Translations under genes and position numbers: made by a program | Notes under the pieces: model-generated | Databases searched by the model: none | The model's input: the letters and a program-made list of their open reading frames with translations, nothing else | What the model was told of the DNA's origin: nothing | Shown: positions 43,560-51,908 of the stretch, piece by piece | Position numbering within the stretch: position 1 is the stretch's first letter | How the letters are laid out: every line of letters begins with the position of its first letter | Assembly: GCF_026340675.1 (NCBI RefSeq) | Contig: NZ_JAPEOX010000007.1 | Location: 1 to 64,000 of the forward strand | Reading direction: 5' to 3' | DNA length: 64,000 nt | Origin: Streptomyces sp. NBC_01264 | Lineage (GTDB): Bacteria; Actinomycetota; Actinomycetes; Streptomycetales; Streptomycetaceae

Positions 43560-45029
43560 TTACCAGCGGTTCGCAGTGGCCATGGGGCGGGTGGGGCGGG
43601 GGATGTTCAGGGCGCGGTGAACGAGCTCGGCGCCGAAGATGACCTCGGCTGCGCCCCGGCCGGAGCTGGTGATGATGACGCGGACCAGGTCGTTCTTGCC
43701 GTTGCTGTACTCCTCCTTGGCCAGGGCCCGCATCTGCTCGACCTCCTGGGCGCTCATCGCGTGGCCGGTGTGCCGGTCGGCAACGGTCCCGGAGTTCTTG
43801 TCGTAGTCGGCGGGCAGCGCCTGGCGGACGGTGTCGTAGCGCAGCCACTCGGCCTTCGCGGCCTGGCTGCGCGGCCCCTGGGGTACGGCCTCGAGCTCTT
43901 GGTGGCGGCGGGCGGCCGCGATACGGGAGTCGCGCCAGTCGGAGACCAGCCCGGCCCGGGCCTGGGGGGTGGAGACGATCTCGTGGGCGCCGGTAAGCAG
44001 GGTGGCCAGGAGGCCGGAGGCGCGGTGGACGGTGTCGACCTCGCCGCGGGCGTGCAGCCATCCCTGGACCTCAGCAGCGCTCCAGCCAGCATCAGCGACG
44101 TGCCGGACCACCCAGGCGATCCTCGGCGTGGATGCCCTGCCGAGCCAGGGGATCTCCCGGATCAGCTCAGAGGCCAGCTGGTAGCGGCGTCCCACCGTGT
44201 TGACCCCACGACGGGCCTTGTCGCCGGACACCTTCCTGATGGACAACTCGCTCTTCCCGCTGGCGATGCCTGTCGGCTCAGAGGGAAGCGAGGTAGTAGC
44301 CGCAGAAGAAGAACTAGAACTACCCACCTGCATTGGGGTGCAACGGGCCTCACCGGAAACAGCCGTCTCAGACGCCCCGGCAGCCCTCGCCCGGGCAGGC
44401 TTCGGAGTCCCAGGAGCTGCTTTCCGGGGCTTGCGGACCTTCCTGGACGCCTTGCGCGCCAGCTTCGCCATCAGCCCCCGGCCGGCGTCCGCGATCCCGG
44501 TCATCGCACGGGTGTACGCGGGCGCGGCCTCGTCCCGCAGCACCGTACGGATCCCCAGCGCGACATCGAACGCAGGCGGGACCATCAGCGCGAACTCCGA
44601 CGCCTGGCCACCCTCCTCTGCGACCCGGGTGCCCTTGACCACGTACGCGAGCAGACCGGTCTCCCGCAGCATGCGCAGGTGGTCCTGCACCGCCCGCTCC
44701 GACAGGCCGACCCGGCGCATTAGGTACTTGATGCCCGGACGGCACGGCGACAGCTGCGCGAGCTCCTGGGCGACACGCACCGTCGTCACACCGAACGAGC
44801 GAGGGCCGTGTGACCGGTAGCGGCGCGGCTCATACAGGCCGGACCCGGCGACCCAGTGGACCGCCTGCATCCAGCTGTAGCCCTCCAGCGCGACCCGGCC
44901 CGACGTCGCCCACAGCCACTGCGACGCCTCCGGCACGAACAGCCCAGGCAACACCGTGACCGCGACATCGTCGACCGACGCACGAGGAGCAGGCAGCAGC
45001 ACGGCGGCCGTCGCCGCCACACCGCTCAC
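43560..45029 (-). CDS. Rep-like winged-helix replication protein
   Basis: A 489-residue protein starting at GTG 45029, which overlaps the stop of a 24-codon leader. A winged helix is seen at about residues 100-150 (GIKYLMRRVGLSERAVQDHL, RMLRETGLLAYVVKGTRVAE), then a basic linker (MAKLARKASRKVRKPRKAAP) and a second helical domain ending in IFGAELVHRALNIPRPTRPM. Position beside a DciA-like gene and a block of short direct repeats suggests a plasmid initiator. Proteins of this kind are common on Streptomyces replicons, from memory. Copy B retains only the C-terminal part. Biochemical activity is unproven. Confidence 0.68.
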   Translation of the reverse strand: MSGVAATAAVLLPAPRASVDDVAVTVLPGLFVPEASQWLWATSGRVALEGYSWMQAVHWVAGSGLYEPRRYRSHGPRSFGVTTVRVAQELAQLSPCRPGIKYLMRRVGLSERAVQDHLRMLRETGLLAYVVKGTRVAEEGGQASEFALMVPPAFDVALGIRTVLRDEAAPAYTRAMTGIADAGRGLMAKLARKASRKVRKPRKAAPGTPKPARARAAGASETAVSGEARCTPMQVGSSSSSSAATTSLPSEPTGIASGKSELSIRKVSGDKARRGVNTVGRRYQLASELIREIPWLGRASTPRIAWVVRHVADAGWSAAEVQGWLHARGEVDTVHRASGLLATLLTGAHEIVSTPQARAGLVSDWRDSRIAAARRHQELEAVPQGPRSQAAKAEWLRYDTVRQALPADYDKNSGTVADRHTGHAMSAQEVEQMRALAKEEYSNGKNDLVRVIITSSGRGAAEVIFGAELVHRALNIPRPTRPMATANRW

Positions 45030-45100
45030 CAGCCCACCGCCCCGACCGGAGCGGTGAACGCCGAAGAAGCCGAACTGCCGAACGCCGTCTGAGTAGCCAT
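45026..45100 (-). CDS. 24-residue leader peptide overlapping rep
   Basis: ATG 45100 to TGA 45026 encodes MATQTAFGSSASSAFTAPVG AVGW. Its stop overlaps the Rep GTG start (GTGA), a layout typical of translational coupling. No strong ribosome site is visible before the ATG. The same frame is open further upstream to 45538, so the short start is inferred. Confidence 0.4.
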   Translation of the reverse strand: MATQTAFGSSASSAFTAPVGAVGW

Positions 45101-45564
45101 CCGGCAGGTGTACGCGCCAAAGCGGACACCTCCGTCTGGAGCTGATTCGTGATCCATCTGCCGACCCTGCACCGGGCAGCCTGTGGACAGAGGCCGCTCA
45201 GCCCCGGTACCCCTCGGCGCTCCCGCACGGCGGGCAACAATCTTGGAACCCATCCCGCCACACGGGACGCCGCCCTCGCGGACACCGCCGTCGACGGACT
45301 TGTCGATGACCTCCGCAAGCGGGTGCATGACCGGGGCGGCCGGCATCGCGACCGCGCGCACCGAGCCCACCCCGAAAGCGCGGACCCTGGAGCCCCGTGC
45401 AGGAGATCTAATTTCCGGGATGAACTCCACAAAAGCGCATGAACCGCCTCGCGATCCGGACAAGCGGGACGTCCGCCGGGCCTGAACCGGTGTGAAACGG
45501 ACAAGGCCAAGCTGACAAGGGACACCACTCTCGTGCACTATGAGAACGACCCACCTTCCATATA

Positions 45565-45600
45565 GCTGGACCGACCGAGCCCCTCGGGGCTGGACCGACC
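45565..45600. repeat. GCTGGACCGACC direct repeat pair
   Basis: GCTGGACCGACC occurs at 45565-45576 and 45589-45600, 24 bp apart, enclosing CCCCTCGGGG. It lies in the ~860-bp gene-free region upstream of rep. Candidate initiator or regulator site. Confidence 0.55.
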
Positions 45601-45760
45601 TCCATCTGTGCGGATGTGACGGGTGAGCCCCCCTTCGTGAGAAGCGGGGCAGACACCGATCGGGCGGGGGGAGATTTCTCCTCCCTCTTGGATCTGCCGA
45701 ACTGCGAAGCCCCTGTGGTGGGGGCCCGCGGGTGAAGCAACTGCTAGCTACAGCTGTGGT

Positions 45761-45932
45761 GGCCGTGGTTAGTGGCCTGGTGTGTTTGTGGCCCTGGTTA
45801 GGGGCCGAGAGAAACGAGCGGCTCGGTGAGCCGCAGCTCAGGACCAGCGCTAACTGGGACCTGAGCGGCCGACGCGGGTGGTTAATCCGGTCGGCAGACG
45901 GACCGCGCGACGGCCAGCGGGTGGTTAATCCG
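45761..45932. other. Candidate replication origin: TGGTTA iterons
   Basis: Two repeat types share a TGGTTA core. GGCCGTGGTTAGTGGCC (45761-45777) and GGCCCTGGTTAGGGGCC (45790-45806) differ at two positions and lie 29 bp apart. GCGGGTGGTTAATCCG occurs exactly at 45874-45889 and 45917-45932, 43 bp apart. All four share one strand orientation. The block lies between rep and an XRE regulator, in a gene-free region, as iterons often do. Confidence 0.5.
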
Positions 45933-45961
45933 CCTCTGGCGCGCGGTCGATGGCCTCTAGG

Positions 45962-46267
45962 TCATCCCGATCCCCCTTCGGAGGTCGGCGTCGGCATGCC
46001 CTCATTCAGCTCAGCGGCCTCGGGGAAACGCTCCGCGAGCCGCTTGAGCAGGTGGCCATAGACGGCTCGGTGAGGGCGCCGCGGGTGGGACTCTCCCAGC
46101 TCCCAACGGGCCACAGCTACGCGCTTCACGCCCACAGCCTCCGCGATTTCCCTCTGCGTGAGGCCGGCCGCGAGACGCAACTGTGCGCGCACGCGCGGCG
46201 GTGGCAGGACGTCGTCCAGGCCGTCCAGCAGGGCGTCGACCTGCTTCAAGCGGTCCGGGTCGGGCAT
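45962..46267 (-). CDS. XRE-family helix-turn-helix regulator
   Basis: A 101-residue protein from ATG 46267 with GAGAGG seven bases upstream. Helix-turn-helix at about residues 30-55 (LRLAAGLTQREIAEAVGVKR, VAVARWELGESHP), then HRAVYGHLLKRLAERFPEA. It resembles small plasmid regulators of copy number or stability. The gene ends next to the iteron block, so it may bind there. Confidence 0.82.
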   Translation of the reverse strand: MPDPDRLKQVDALLDGLDDVLPPPRVRAQLRLAAGLTQREIAEAVGVKRVAVARWELGESHPRRPHRAVYGHLLKRLAERFPEAAELNEGMPTPTSEGGSG

Positions 46268-46392
46268 GGCGCAGCCTCTCATGATCAATCGATCCCTGAA
46301 AGATACACCATTGGGCCTCTGGAAGGGTTGTCTCGACGGCAGTGTCACCAGCCCACCATGCGGGCGCAGTTCGGCACTCCTCTGATAGCCCG

Positions 46393-46944
46393 TCACGCTG
46401 GCCGCCGAACCGTGAAGATCTGACGGGATCGGTCATTTCGGACTGGCGGCCGTTGGCGGGCACGGCTCTTGGAGACCAACTCATCCAGGTGCACAAGCAT
46501 CGTGGGGAGCGTGAATCCGAGGCGGTCGGCGGCGTCAGCGGCGGTGAACCGAGAATCTGCGAAAGCGGCCCAGGCCAGCTGTTGGACTCTCTGATTCAGT
46601 GCAAGAGGGGGCGGTTGCTTGTAAGGAGCCCTCTTCGAAGGCGCAGGGAGCTGCTGCGCCACAACCGGGCTGCCCTCTACGGCAGTCTTCACCGCATACA
46701 CCGGATTTGACGTGAATGTGAACCACTCGCCGTGCGAGCGGATTTCAGCGAAGTGAACATGCAGCGCCTGCTCGAGTGCGAGGCCCCCCGGGGTGCTCCA
46801 CAGGACCTTGAGTTCCACAGGCGACATGTTCTGGATCTCTCGAAGCCGACGAACCAGATCGATCGTCACACCGATCTTCACGGTCTGGCCGCCGGGCGGC
46901 CCAATCACGTACACCTGCCCCGTCACGTTCGCCCTCTGCGCCAT
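46393..46944 (-). CDS. GIY-YIG/T5orf172-type protein with C-terminal helix-turn-helix
   Basis: A 183-residue protein from ATG 46944 (AAGGGGCAGG upstream). Residues about 10-75 match the T5orf172/GIY-YIG fold (GQVYVIGPPGGQTVKIGVTI, DLVRRLREIQNMSP, LEQALHVHFAEIRSHGEWFT F), with VYVI replacing the usual GIY motif and KIG the YIG motif. The C-terminal part has a helix-turn-helix-like ADAADRLGFTLPTMLVHLDE. Such proteins may be nucleases or DNA-binding adaptors; nuclease activity is not certain. Confidence 0.72.
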   Translation of the reverse strand: MAQRANVTGQVYVIGPPGGQTVKIGVTIDLVRRLREIQNMSPVELKVLWSTPGGLALEQALHVHFAEIRSHGEWFTFTSNPVYAVKTAVEGSPVVAQQLPAPSKRAPYKQPPPLALNQRVQQLAWAAFADSRFTAADAADRLGFTLPTMLVHLDELVSKSRARQRPPVRNDRSRQIFTVRRPA

Positions 46945-47026
46945 CCTGCCCCTTGAGGGGAGAACGCCCAGCTCGTAGAAGTGGTGCCCTCGAAAACCAT
47001 CGGAGTTCGGGGTTGGAGAGATGGTT

Positions 47027-47536
47027 TCACCTCCCACCGACCAGGTGTGCGTTGGGCTTTTGGGCGGCGTCCGCGTACTCAGGGAGTTCGACGACGGTGA
47101 CGCCGGCGTGTTCAAGGAGTTCTGTACCGTCAGCGCCTGGGACGAACGTGTCGGGCTCACGCCAGGCGGTGACAACACGAGGGACCCGGGCGTCGCGGAT
47201 GAGCTGGGCGCAGGGGCGATCTCGGGAGGCCCGCTTCGCGCAGGGTTCGAGGGAGCTGTAGATCGTCGCGGTGGCTAGCCGGGGATCTCTGACGGAGAGT
47301 TTGGCGAGCGCAGCTTCTTCGGCATGGTCCAGCGGGTCACTCTCTCGCGAGTGGCCGCGGGCGAGCTCGGTTCCGTCGGAGGCGACGATGACCGCACCGA
47401 CGGAGAACGCGGTTGTCGACGGTGGGCAGAGAGTGGCGAGGTCGCAAGCGAGGGCGAGCCAGTGCCGGTCCGCAGCGTTTGGGGAGCTGCCGGTGCCCGG
47501 GGCGTTCATGCTGGCCGGGCTCGGAGTGGTGCTCAT
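47027..47536 (-). CDS. Cytidine/RibD-type deaminase
   Basis: A 169-residue zinc deaminase. Zinc ligands and proton shuttle are in DHAEEAALAKL and EPCAKRASRDRPCAQLIRDA. The sequence resembles the deaminase half of RibD (SVGAVIVASDGTELARGHSR). Its ATG overlaps the stop of the reductase gene by 4 bp, so the two act together as a split RibD-like pair. Without other riboflavin genes here the substrate may not be the normal pyrimidine intermediate. Confidence 0.82.
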   Translation of the reverse strand: MSTTPSPASMNAPGTGSSPNAADRHWLALACDLATLCPPSTTAFSVGAVIVASDGTELARGHSRESDPLDHAEEAALAKLSVRDPRLATATIYSSLEPCAKRASRDRPCAQLIRDARVPRVVTAWREPDTFVPGADGTELLEHAGVTVVELPEYADAAQKPNAHLVGGR

Positions 47537-48231
47537 CGGGGCTCCATGGAGACGTCCTTCGGGGCGTACCGCAGAAGTACCACGTCGCCGATCTGCTGGG
47601 TCTCCAGAAGTCGGAGACGGGCGGAGGGGCCGCCGAGGTAGTTGGCGGGACCGAGCATCCGTACGGCGTCGGACTGGCCGACCAAGAGCGGGGCGACGAC
47701 GAGCTGGAGCTCGTCGGCGAGCGCCTCCTCGAGGAGCTGAGTGTGAATCGTGCCGCCGCCCTCGACCATGAGCCGCTGGACGCCGTACACATCGCCGAGG
47801 ACATCCAGTGCGGTCGGCCAGGTTGCCTCGGCGGGAATGCCCTGGATAGCGGCAAGGTCACCGAGGTTGGCGTGTGCCTTCTTGGCGGCGTCGTTGCCAA
47901 CGGCGAGGACGAGCTTCTCGCCACCGTGGTGCCAAAACTTCCAATCGGGGTCGAGGTCGCCGGTGCTGGTGATGGTGACTTTCAGCGGGTATTCCGGCAG
48001 GCCGGCGGCCACCCGGGCCGTCCTCCGCTCGGGTGAGTTGACGAGGAGGCGCGGGTTATCAGCTCGGAGTGTGCCGGCGCCGACGAGGATCGCGTCGGCC
48101 GAGGCGCGTACGGCGTCGACGCGGTCGAAGTCGGCGGCGTTGGAGAGTAGGAGCCGGTCCTCACCCGGCCTGGTGTCGAGGTACCCGTCGAGGGAGACGG
48201 CAGCGGACAGGAGGACGTACGGGCGAGGCAA
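47533..48231 (-). CDS. RibD C-terminal/dihydrofolate-reductase-like reductase
   Basis: A 232-residue NADPH-type reductase from TTG 48231 (GGAG five bases upstream). RibD_C features: YVLLSAAVSLDGYLDTRPGE, ADAILVGAGTLRADNPRLLV, LMVEGGGTIHTQLLEEALAD E and VVAPLLVGQSDAVRML. Overlaps the deaminase downstream and follows the XRE-TPR regulator by 29 bp. Together the three look like one transcription unit. Confidence 0.85.
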   Translation of the reverse strand: MPRPYVLLSAAVSLDGYLDTRPGEDRLLLSNAADFDRVDAVRASADAILVGAGTLRADNPRLLVNSPERRTARVAAGLPEYPLKVTITSTGDLDPDWKFWHHGGEKLVLAVGNDAAKKAHANLGDLAAIQGIPAEATWPTALDVLGDVYGVQRLMVEGGGTIHTQLLEEALADELQLVVAPLLVGQSDAVRMLGPANYLGGPSARLRLLETQQIGDVVLLRYAPKDVSMEPR

Positions 48232-48260
48232 GGAAACTCCAGAATTTGAGTGAGGCTGGG

Positions 48261-49649
48261 TCAGGAGGGGTGCAGAACGATCTCGTCAAGCGCGGCACGG
48301 AATTCGGCGACACCCTCTTTGCCGCTGGCTGCTGCGAGCGTGCGCTCGAGCCGGTCGAGCTGGCCCACGATGCGTGCCGAGCCCGTCTCAGCGGCGATTC
48401 CGACGGCTTGTAGGCCGATCTGCGTCGCGAGTGCGATGTTGCCTGTGCCGGCGTGGGCGCGGGCCGCACGCGCGAGGTAGACGCCACGGTCACGCCGGTA
48501 TGTGGGTGGGAGGGCAGCGATGGCGCTGTCGAAGCCGGCCGCGGCGTTCTCGTAGTCTCCGAGAGCGGCGAGAGAGCGAGCGCGAGCGGTACTGATGTAC
48601 GCCTCGTCGAGCCAGGAGCCCCAAACTCCGTCGCTGTCCGCGCGCCCCAGGAGCGTGACCGCAGTGTCGTACGCGGTCAAGGACTCTGCACCCTCGCCGA
48701 GGACGGCGTGTGCGTGGGCTTGGTGCATAACTGCGATGACCTCGAGGCGGCTGCCGGGCTGGGCAGTACGTCGGGCAGCCGCCGCGAGGCCCAGAGAATC
48801 CGCGGCGTGACCGGTGTCGACGGCGAGCTGGGCCTTGCGACCGAGGATGTACGCGGTGAGGTTGCTGTCGCCCGTGATGTGCGAAGCGTCGAGAGCCTTT
48901 GCAGTGTGTCCATGGGCGGTGCGCTCATCGCCGATGTCCTGAGCCAGCCAGCCAGCCAGTTCCTCGTAGCGGGTCTCGAGGGCGAGGAGGTCGGCGGCAT
49001 CGGCGCCGCGGGAGGCCCGGCGGCGGAAGGCGAGTTGGGCTAGCTGATGCTGGAGCGAGGGCAGGACATGCCGAGGGCCGATCAGGTTGTCGGTCTGGAT
49101 CATCACGCGGCGGAGCTGTGCGAAATGCTCAACGGGAGAAGTCATGGCGGCGGCGGTTGCTGTTGCCGTCGAAGCCGGGAGCGCGGCTGCGGCGAGGCCG
49201 GCGAGGCCGGACGCGAGGACAACGCGGCGGGGCACGGGCACGAACAAGATCCTTCCGTGAACGCGGCAGGGAACGACGACTGTGTCTGTGTCGTCAGTGT
49301 TCGAGCCTGCCTGCTCAGAGGGAGGTGCGACCAGGCCGGACGATGATTCGGACACATGAGGTCCCGGAATGGACACATGGCCCTGGGGAGGCTCCGCGCC
49401 GATACGTTCCCAGAGGTCAACCAGTAGCCCTTGGCCGCGGAGCACCCTGTCGAGATGGACGACCTCGGAGCGGTGTTTCGGGGCCCGTAGGGCGTTTTCC
49501 CATTTCCAGAGTTTGGAGTAGGAGAAGAACGTCGCCTCGGCCAGGCTACGCAGGGTGTGGTTGTTGCGCTCTCGCAGATCTCGCACGTGGTACCCGAAGC
49601 GGTCCAGGGGCGATGCCTCCGGAGTTAATTCGTTCGGTTTCTGCCCCAC
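48261..49649 (-). CDS. XRE-family regulator with TPR-like C-terminus
   Basis: A 462-residue protein from GTG 49649 (AAGGGGGAG upstream). Residues about 15-70 form the helix-turn-helix (FGYHVRDLRERNNHTLRSLA, FFSYSKLWKWENA). A hydrophobic Ala-rich stretch follows (VVLASGLAGLAAAALPASTA), which resembles a membrane or signal segment but is common in this family. The C-terminal ~280 residues are TPR-like helical repeats (HTAKALDASHITGDSNLTAY, AYISTARARSLAALGDYENA), a ligand- or peptide-binding scaffold. It probably controls the downstream reductase/deaminase pair. Confidence 0.85.
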   Translation of the reverse strand: MGQKPNELTPEASPLDRFGYHVRDLRERNNHTLRSLAEATFFSYSKLWKWENALRAPKHRSEVVHLDRVLRGQGLLVDLWERIGAEPPQGHVSIPGPHVSESSSGLVAPPSEQAGSNTDDTDTVVVPCRVHGRILFVPVPRRVVLASGLAGLAAAALPASTATATAAAMTSPVEHFAQLRRVMIQTDNLIGPRHVLPSLQHQLAQLAFRRRASRGADAADLLALETRYEELAGWLAQDIGDERTAHGHTAKALDASHITGDSNLTAYILGRKAQLAVDTGHAADSLGLAAAARRTAQPGSRLEVIAVMHQAHAHAVLGEGAESLTAYDTAVTLLGRADSDGVWGSWLDEAYISTARARSLAALGDYENAAAGFDSAIAALPPTYRRDRGVYLARAARAHAGTGNIALATQIGLQAVGIAAETGSARIVGQLDRLERTLAAASGKEGVAEFRAALDEIVLHPS

Positions 49650-49840
49650 GCTGCTCCCCCTTCATGTCTCCGATCGCTGTGTCCGACCGTAGGACACATG
49701 TCAGATCTAGAACGCCATCCCTGGTCGGCTCTACAAATCTCGTAGCGAAACCGAGAGCAACCAAGGGGTGAGGCACATGCGGAGAGAGCAGTGGGAGTTC
49801 AGCTCGGCCAACGCACCTCTTCTTGGGCTGCGGTGCACGG

Positions 49841-50278
49841 TCAGTCCTCACGACCACGTTCGAGGGCCTCCAGGCGTGCTGCCATGGCTTCAAGCTTGGC
49901 CTCAAGGTTCCTGACGGTGGCTGTGAGCTCCGCCGATGTTGGCAGCTTCTCGAGGAGGTCGGGCTGAGCTTGGACGTAGACACCCTTGCCGGCCTTGCCG
50001 TACAGCAGTCCCTCAGCCGTCAGCTCCGTCACGGCTCGCCGAACCACCGTGCTGGACACGCCGTACTGCGAACCGAGTCTGGCTGTGGAGGGGATGGGGG
50101 CACCGACCTCTAGGTCACCTTCAGCGATCTGGCGCCGGAGATCCTCCATAACCCTCTGATACTCCGGCTGACCGGACGGCTCACCCACTGCTTCTCCCTC
50201 GCGTGACGGTCTGTCTGGCCTGCTCATAGTGCAGCACACGCCGGTGCGGAGGGGCGGGTGCAGGGTCGAGAACGTCAT
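49841..50278 (-). CDS. GntR-family regulator (plasmid transfer type)
   Basis: A 145-residue regulator. I choose ATG 50278 because AAGGAGGTG lies seven bases upstream; ATG 50227 is an alternative. The winged helix (EYQRVMEDLRRQIAEGDLEV, PSTARLGSQYGVSSTVVRRA, VTELTAEGLLYGKAGKGVYV) is at about residues 37-105; a C-terminal coiled coil follows (LTATVRNLEAKLEAMAARLE). Such Kor/Tra-type GntR proteins repress conjugation genes in Streptomyces plasmids. It is divergent from the transfer cluster and faces a 30-bp palindrome. Confidence 0.85.
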   Translation of the reverse strand: MTFSTLHPPLRTGVCCTMSRPDRPSREGEAVGEPSGQPEYQRVMEDLRRQIAEGDLEVGAPIPSTARLGSQYGVSSTVVRRAVTELTAEGLLYGKAGKGVYVQAQPDLLEKLPTSAELTATVRNLEAKLEAMAARLEALERGRED

Positions 50279-50299
50279 CGGTAACACCTCCTTGACAAC

Positions 50300-50329
50300 C
50301 TTATATACATAGTGCACCTTGTGTGTAAG
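50300..50329. promoter_or_regulatory. 30-bp imperfect palindrome, candidate GntR operator
   Basis: CTTATATACATAGTG and the inverse of CACCTTGTGTGTAAG match at 11 of 15 positions with the centre at GCAC. It lies 21 bp upstream of the GntR start, in the divergent region before the transfer cluster, and overlaps the AT-rich segment TTGACA-N-TATATA-like where promoters are likely. Autoregulation and repression of the cluster are inferred. Confidence 0.6.
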
Positions 50330-50607
50330 AGGTCGCGGCGAACTTCAGCCGTCGACCTGAGCAAGACACGCGGCATGGCCAATGGCGCATGCCGACTGCA
50401 CCACCGCAGTAGTTGTCCGCCCCTCGGGGCGGCCGGGGTCGAGAGCACCATCGAACTCCTCCGGAGCCTGACGGCCGCGACCACTGTGTGCACGTCGCAG
50501 CGCTGTGCGCTGTCTGTCCTACGGGCGCCGGCCTTGTGCCGTGCGGCCTGGAGGGCAGAGAGAGCATCGCGACGCGCTCCCCGTCACTCCGTCCTTAAGG
50601 AGTTCAG

Positions 50608-51177
50608 ATGTCTGCTTCCACCCTTGAGCGCACCGCCCGCACCCGCCGGAGCCGGACCCGCTCCCGCACGGTCAACGCCCGCCCGGCGCTCGTCATCTCC
50701 ACCCTCAAGCCTCACCAGTTCGACCTGCGGCCGACCTGCGCGTCGCTGATCTGCCCCGACTGCAGGACCTGGGTGCCGATCACCGGCCTCCCGACCAAAC
50801 AGCCCAAGGTCGTGCCGCACGACACCGGCCGTGCGGGCAAGGACGCGGCCGTCCGTTGCCACCTGGGCAGCAACCGCCTGGTCACCGTCGACGTGACGGT
50901 CAAGAAGTGGCAGGAACGGCTTGAGGACGGTGGCGCCGAGACCGCCAGCCGGACCGCCACCACGGTGCTGCCCAAGGCTTTCAGCCCGCAGACCGACCGG
51001 ACCCTGCGAGCTCGTGCCGAGCGCACGGCGACCGGGCGCGTGTCCGACTGGAACGCGGTACTGCCCCGCGTGGCCGCCGCCGACAAGAAGCGCCGGGTGG
51101 TGCCCGCCGGTGACGCCCCGATGGATGGTCCCGAGGTCCCGCAGGACACGCTCCACCCCCAGCGCCCCGCGCGCTGA
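50608..51177 (+). CDS. Plasmid protein with Cys pair, unknown
   Basis: A 189-residue protein with AAGGAG nine bases before the ATG. An Arg/Ser/Thr-rich N-terminus (RTARTRRSRTRSRTVNARPA) precedes a small core (TCASLICPDCRTWVPITG, VVPHDTGRAGKDAAVRCHLG, LVTVDVTVKKWQERLE) with a CxxC and a further Cys-His that may bind zinc. The tail is basic. Similar proteins head transfer clusters on Streptomyces plasmids, but no role is known. First gene rightward of the GntR palindrome. Confidence 0.72.
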   Translation: MSASTLERTARTRRSRTRSRTVNARPALVISTLKPHQFDLRPTCASLICPDCRTWVPITGLPTKQPKVVPHDTGRAGKDAAVRCHLGSNRLVTVDVTVKKWQERLEDGGAETASRTATTVLPKAFSPQTDRTLRARAERTATGRVSDWNAVLPRVAAADKKRRVVPAGDAPMDGPEVPQDTLHPQRPAR

Positions 51178-51195
51178 TCCGCCCCGGACGAACGA

Positions 51196-51244
51196 CCACG
51201 GCCCCGGCCACCCCGCTTCAACAGAGGGGCGGCTGGGGCCGTGG
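51196..51244 (+). terminator. Hairpin terminator
   Basis: CCACGGCCCC (51196-51205) pairs with GGGGCCGTGG (51235-51244) with further pairing inside, 19 bp after the previous stop. Confidence 0.6.
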
Positions 51245-51340
51245 CTGCTCGTACAGCAGTCAACTCCCCGGCAAGGGAGTGATCGCGACAGCCCTTGGGA
51301 TTACGGCCCTTGGACTGTCCAGGACCCCGTGGAGGACCTG

Positions 51341-51553
51341 ATGCTCGACATGATCGCACGCCCTCTCCCCGCCACCCCGGCGAACAGCGTGTACAGCGAC
51401 ATGGAGGACAAGGACAACGAGATCGGCCCGGAGCGAGACGAGACCGACAGCTTCTTTCAGCTGGTCCGCCTCCTGATGGCCGACGACCAGGAGGAGCTGA
51501 GCCGGAAGCTCGCCGAGATCAACCGGCGCTCGTCCGAAGGAAGCGGCCGATGA
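51341..51553 (+). CDS. Small acidic protein, unknown
   Basis: A 70-residue protein from ATG 51341, GGAGG five bases upstream. Acidic (SDMEDKDNEIGPERDETDSF) with a helical C-terminus (FQLVRLLMADDQEELSRKLA). No family recognised. The stop overlaps the next start by 4 bp (ATGA). Confidence 0.65.
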   Translation: MLDMIARPLPATPANSVYSDMEDKDNEIGPERDETDSFFQLVRLLMADDQEELSRKLAEINRRSSEGSGR

Positions 51554-51741
51554 CCGCGCCGAAGACCGACCCGGTCTACATCCGCTACATGGAAACGTTC
51601 AGCGCCTCCACCCTGCACACCCGCGACTGCCCGGCCTGCCAGAACGGCCAGCACTGCGCGGCTGGAGCACCGATCCACTCGGTCTTCGCGAAGGCTCAGG
51701 ACGCCTACCAGGCCCGGCAGTCCGCGAAGCGCCGTAGCTGA
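51550..51741 (+). CDS. Small Cys/His protein, unknown
   Basis: A 63-residue protein coupled to the previous gene by ATGA overlap. Cys and His residues (LHTRDCPACQNGQHCAAGAP) could bind a metal. The rest is basic helical (FAKAQDAYQARQSAKRRS). Common small type in actinobacterial plasmids; function unknown. Confidence 0.65.
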   Translation: MTAPKTDPVYIRYMETFSASTLHTRDCPACQNGQHCAAGAPIHSVFAKAQDAYQARQSAKRRS

Positions 51742-51851
51742 ACCCGGCATTGCCCGTCGTCCCCGCGCCTACTCGGGCGGGGCCGGCGGAGAGCGCCGGG
51801 AGCTCACGCTCCTTCTTCTCGCTCAGGCCGTCCGGCCGCAGAAACAGAACG

Positions 51852-51875
51852 GCCCCGGGGCGGCATCCCCGGGGC
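51852..51875 (+). terminator. Hairpin before whiB-like gene
   Basis: GCCCCGGGG pairs with CCCCGGGGC across a 6-base loop, 34 bp upstream of the next start. It could terminate upstream transcripts or attenuate the whiB-like gene. Confidence 0.55.
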
Positions 51876-51908
51876 TGTCTCGTACGCACGGACCCTCTGG
51901 AGGCCCTC

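Noticed and set aside
45101..45538. 170-residue protein ending at the rep start
   Set aside because: Only the last 24 codons have a plausible leader role; the upstream part lacks protein-like composition and a ribosome site.
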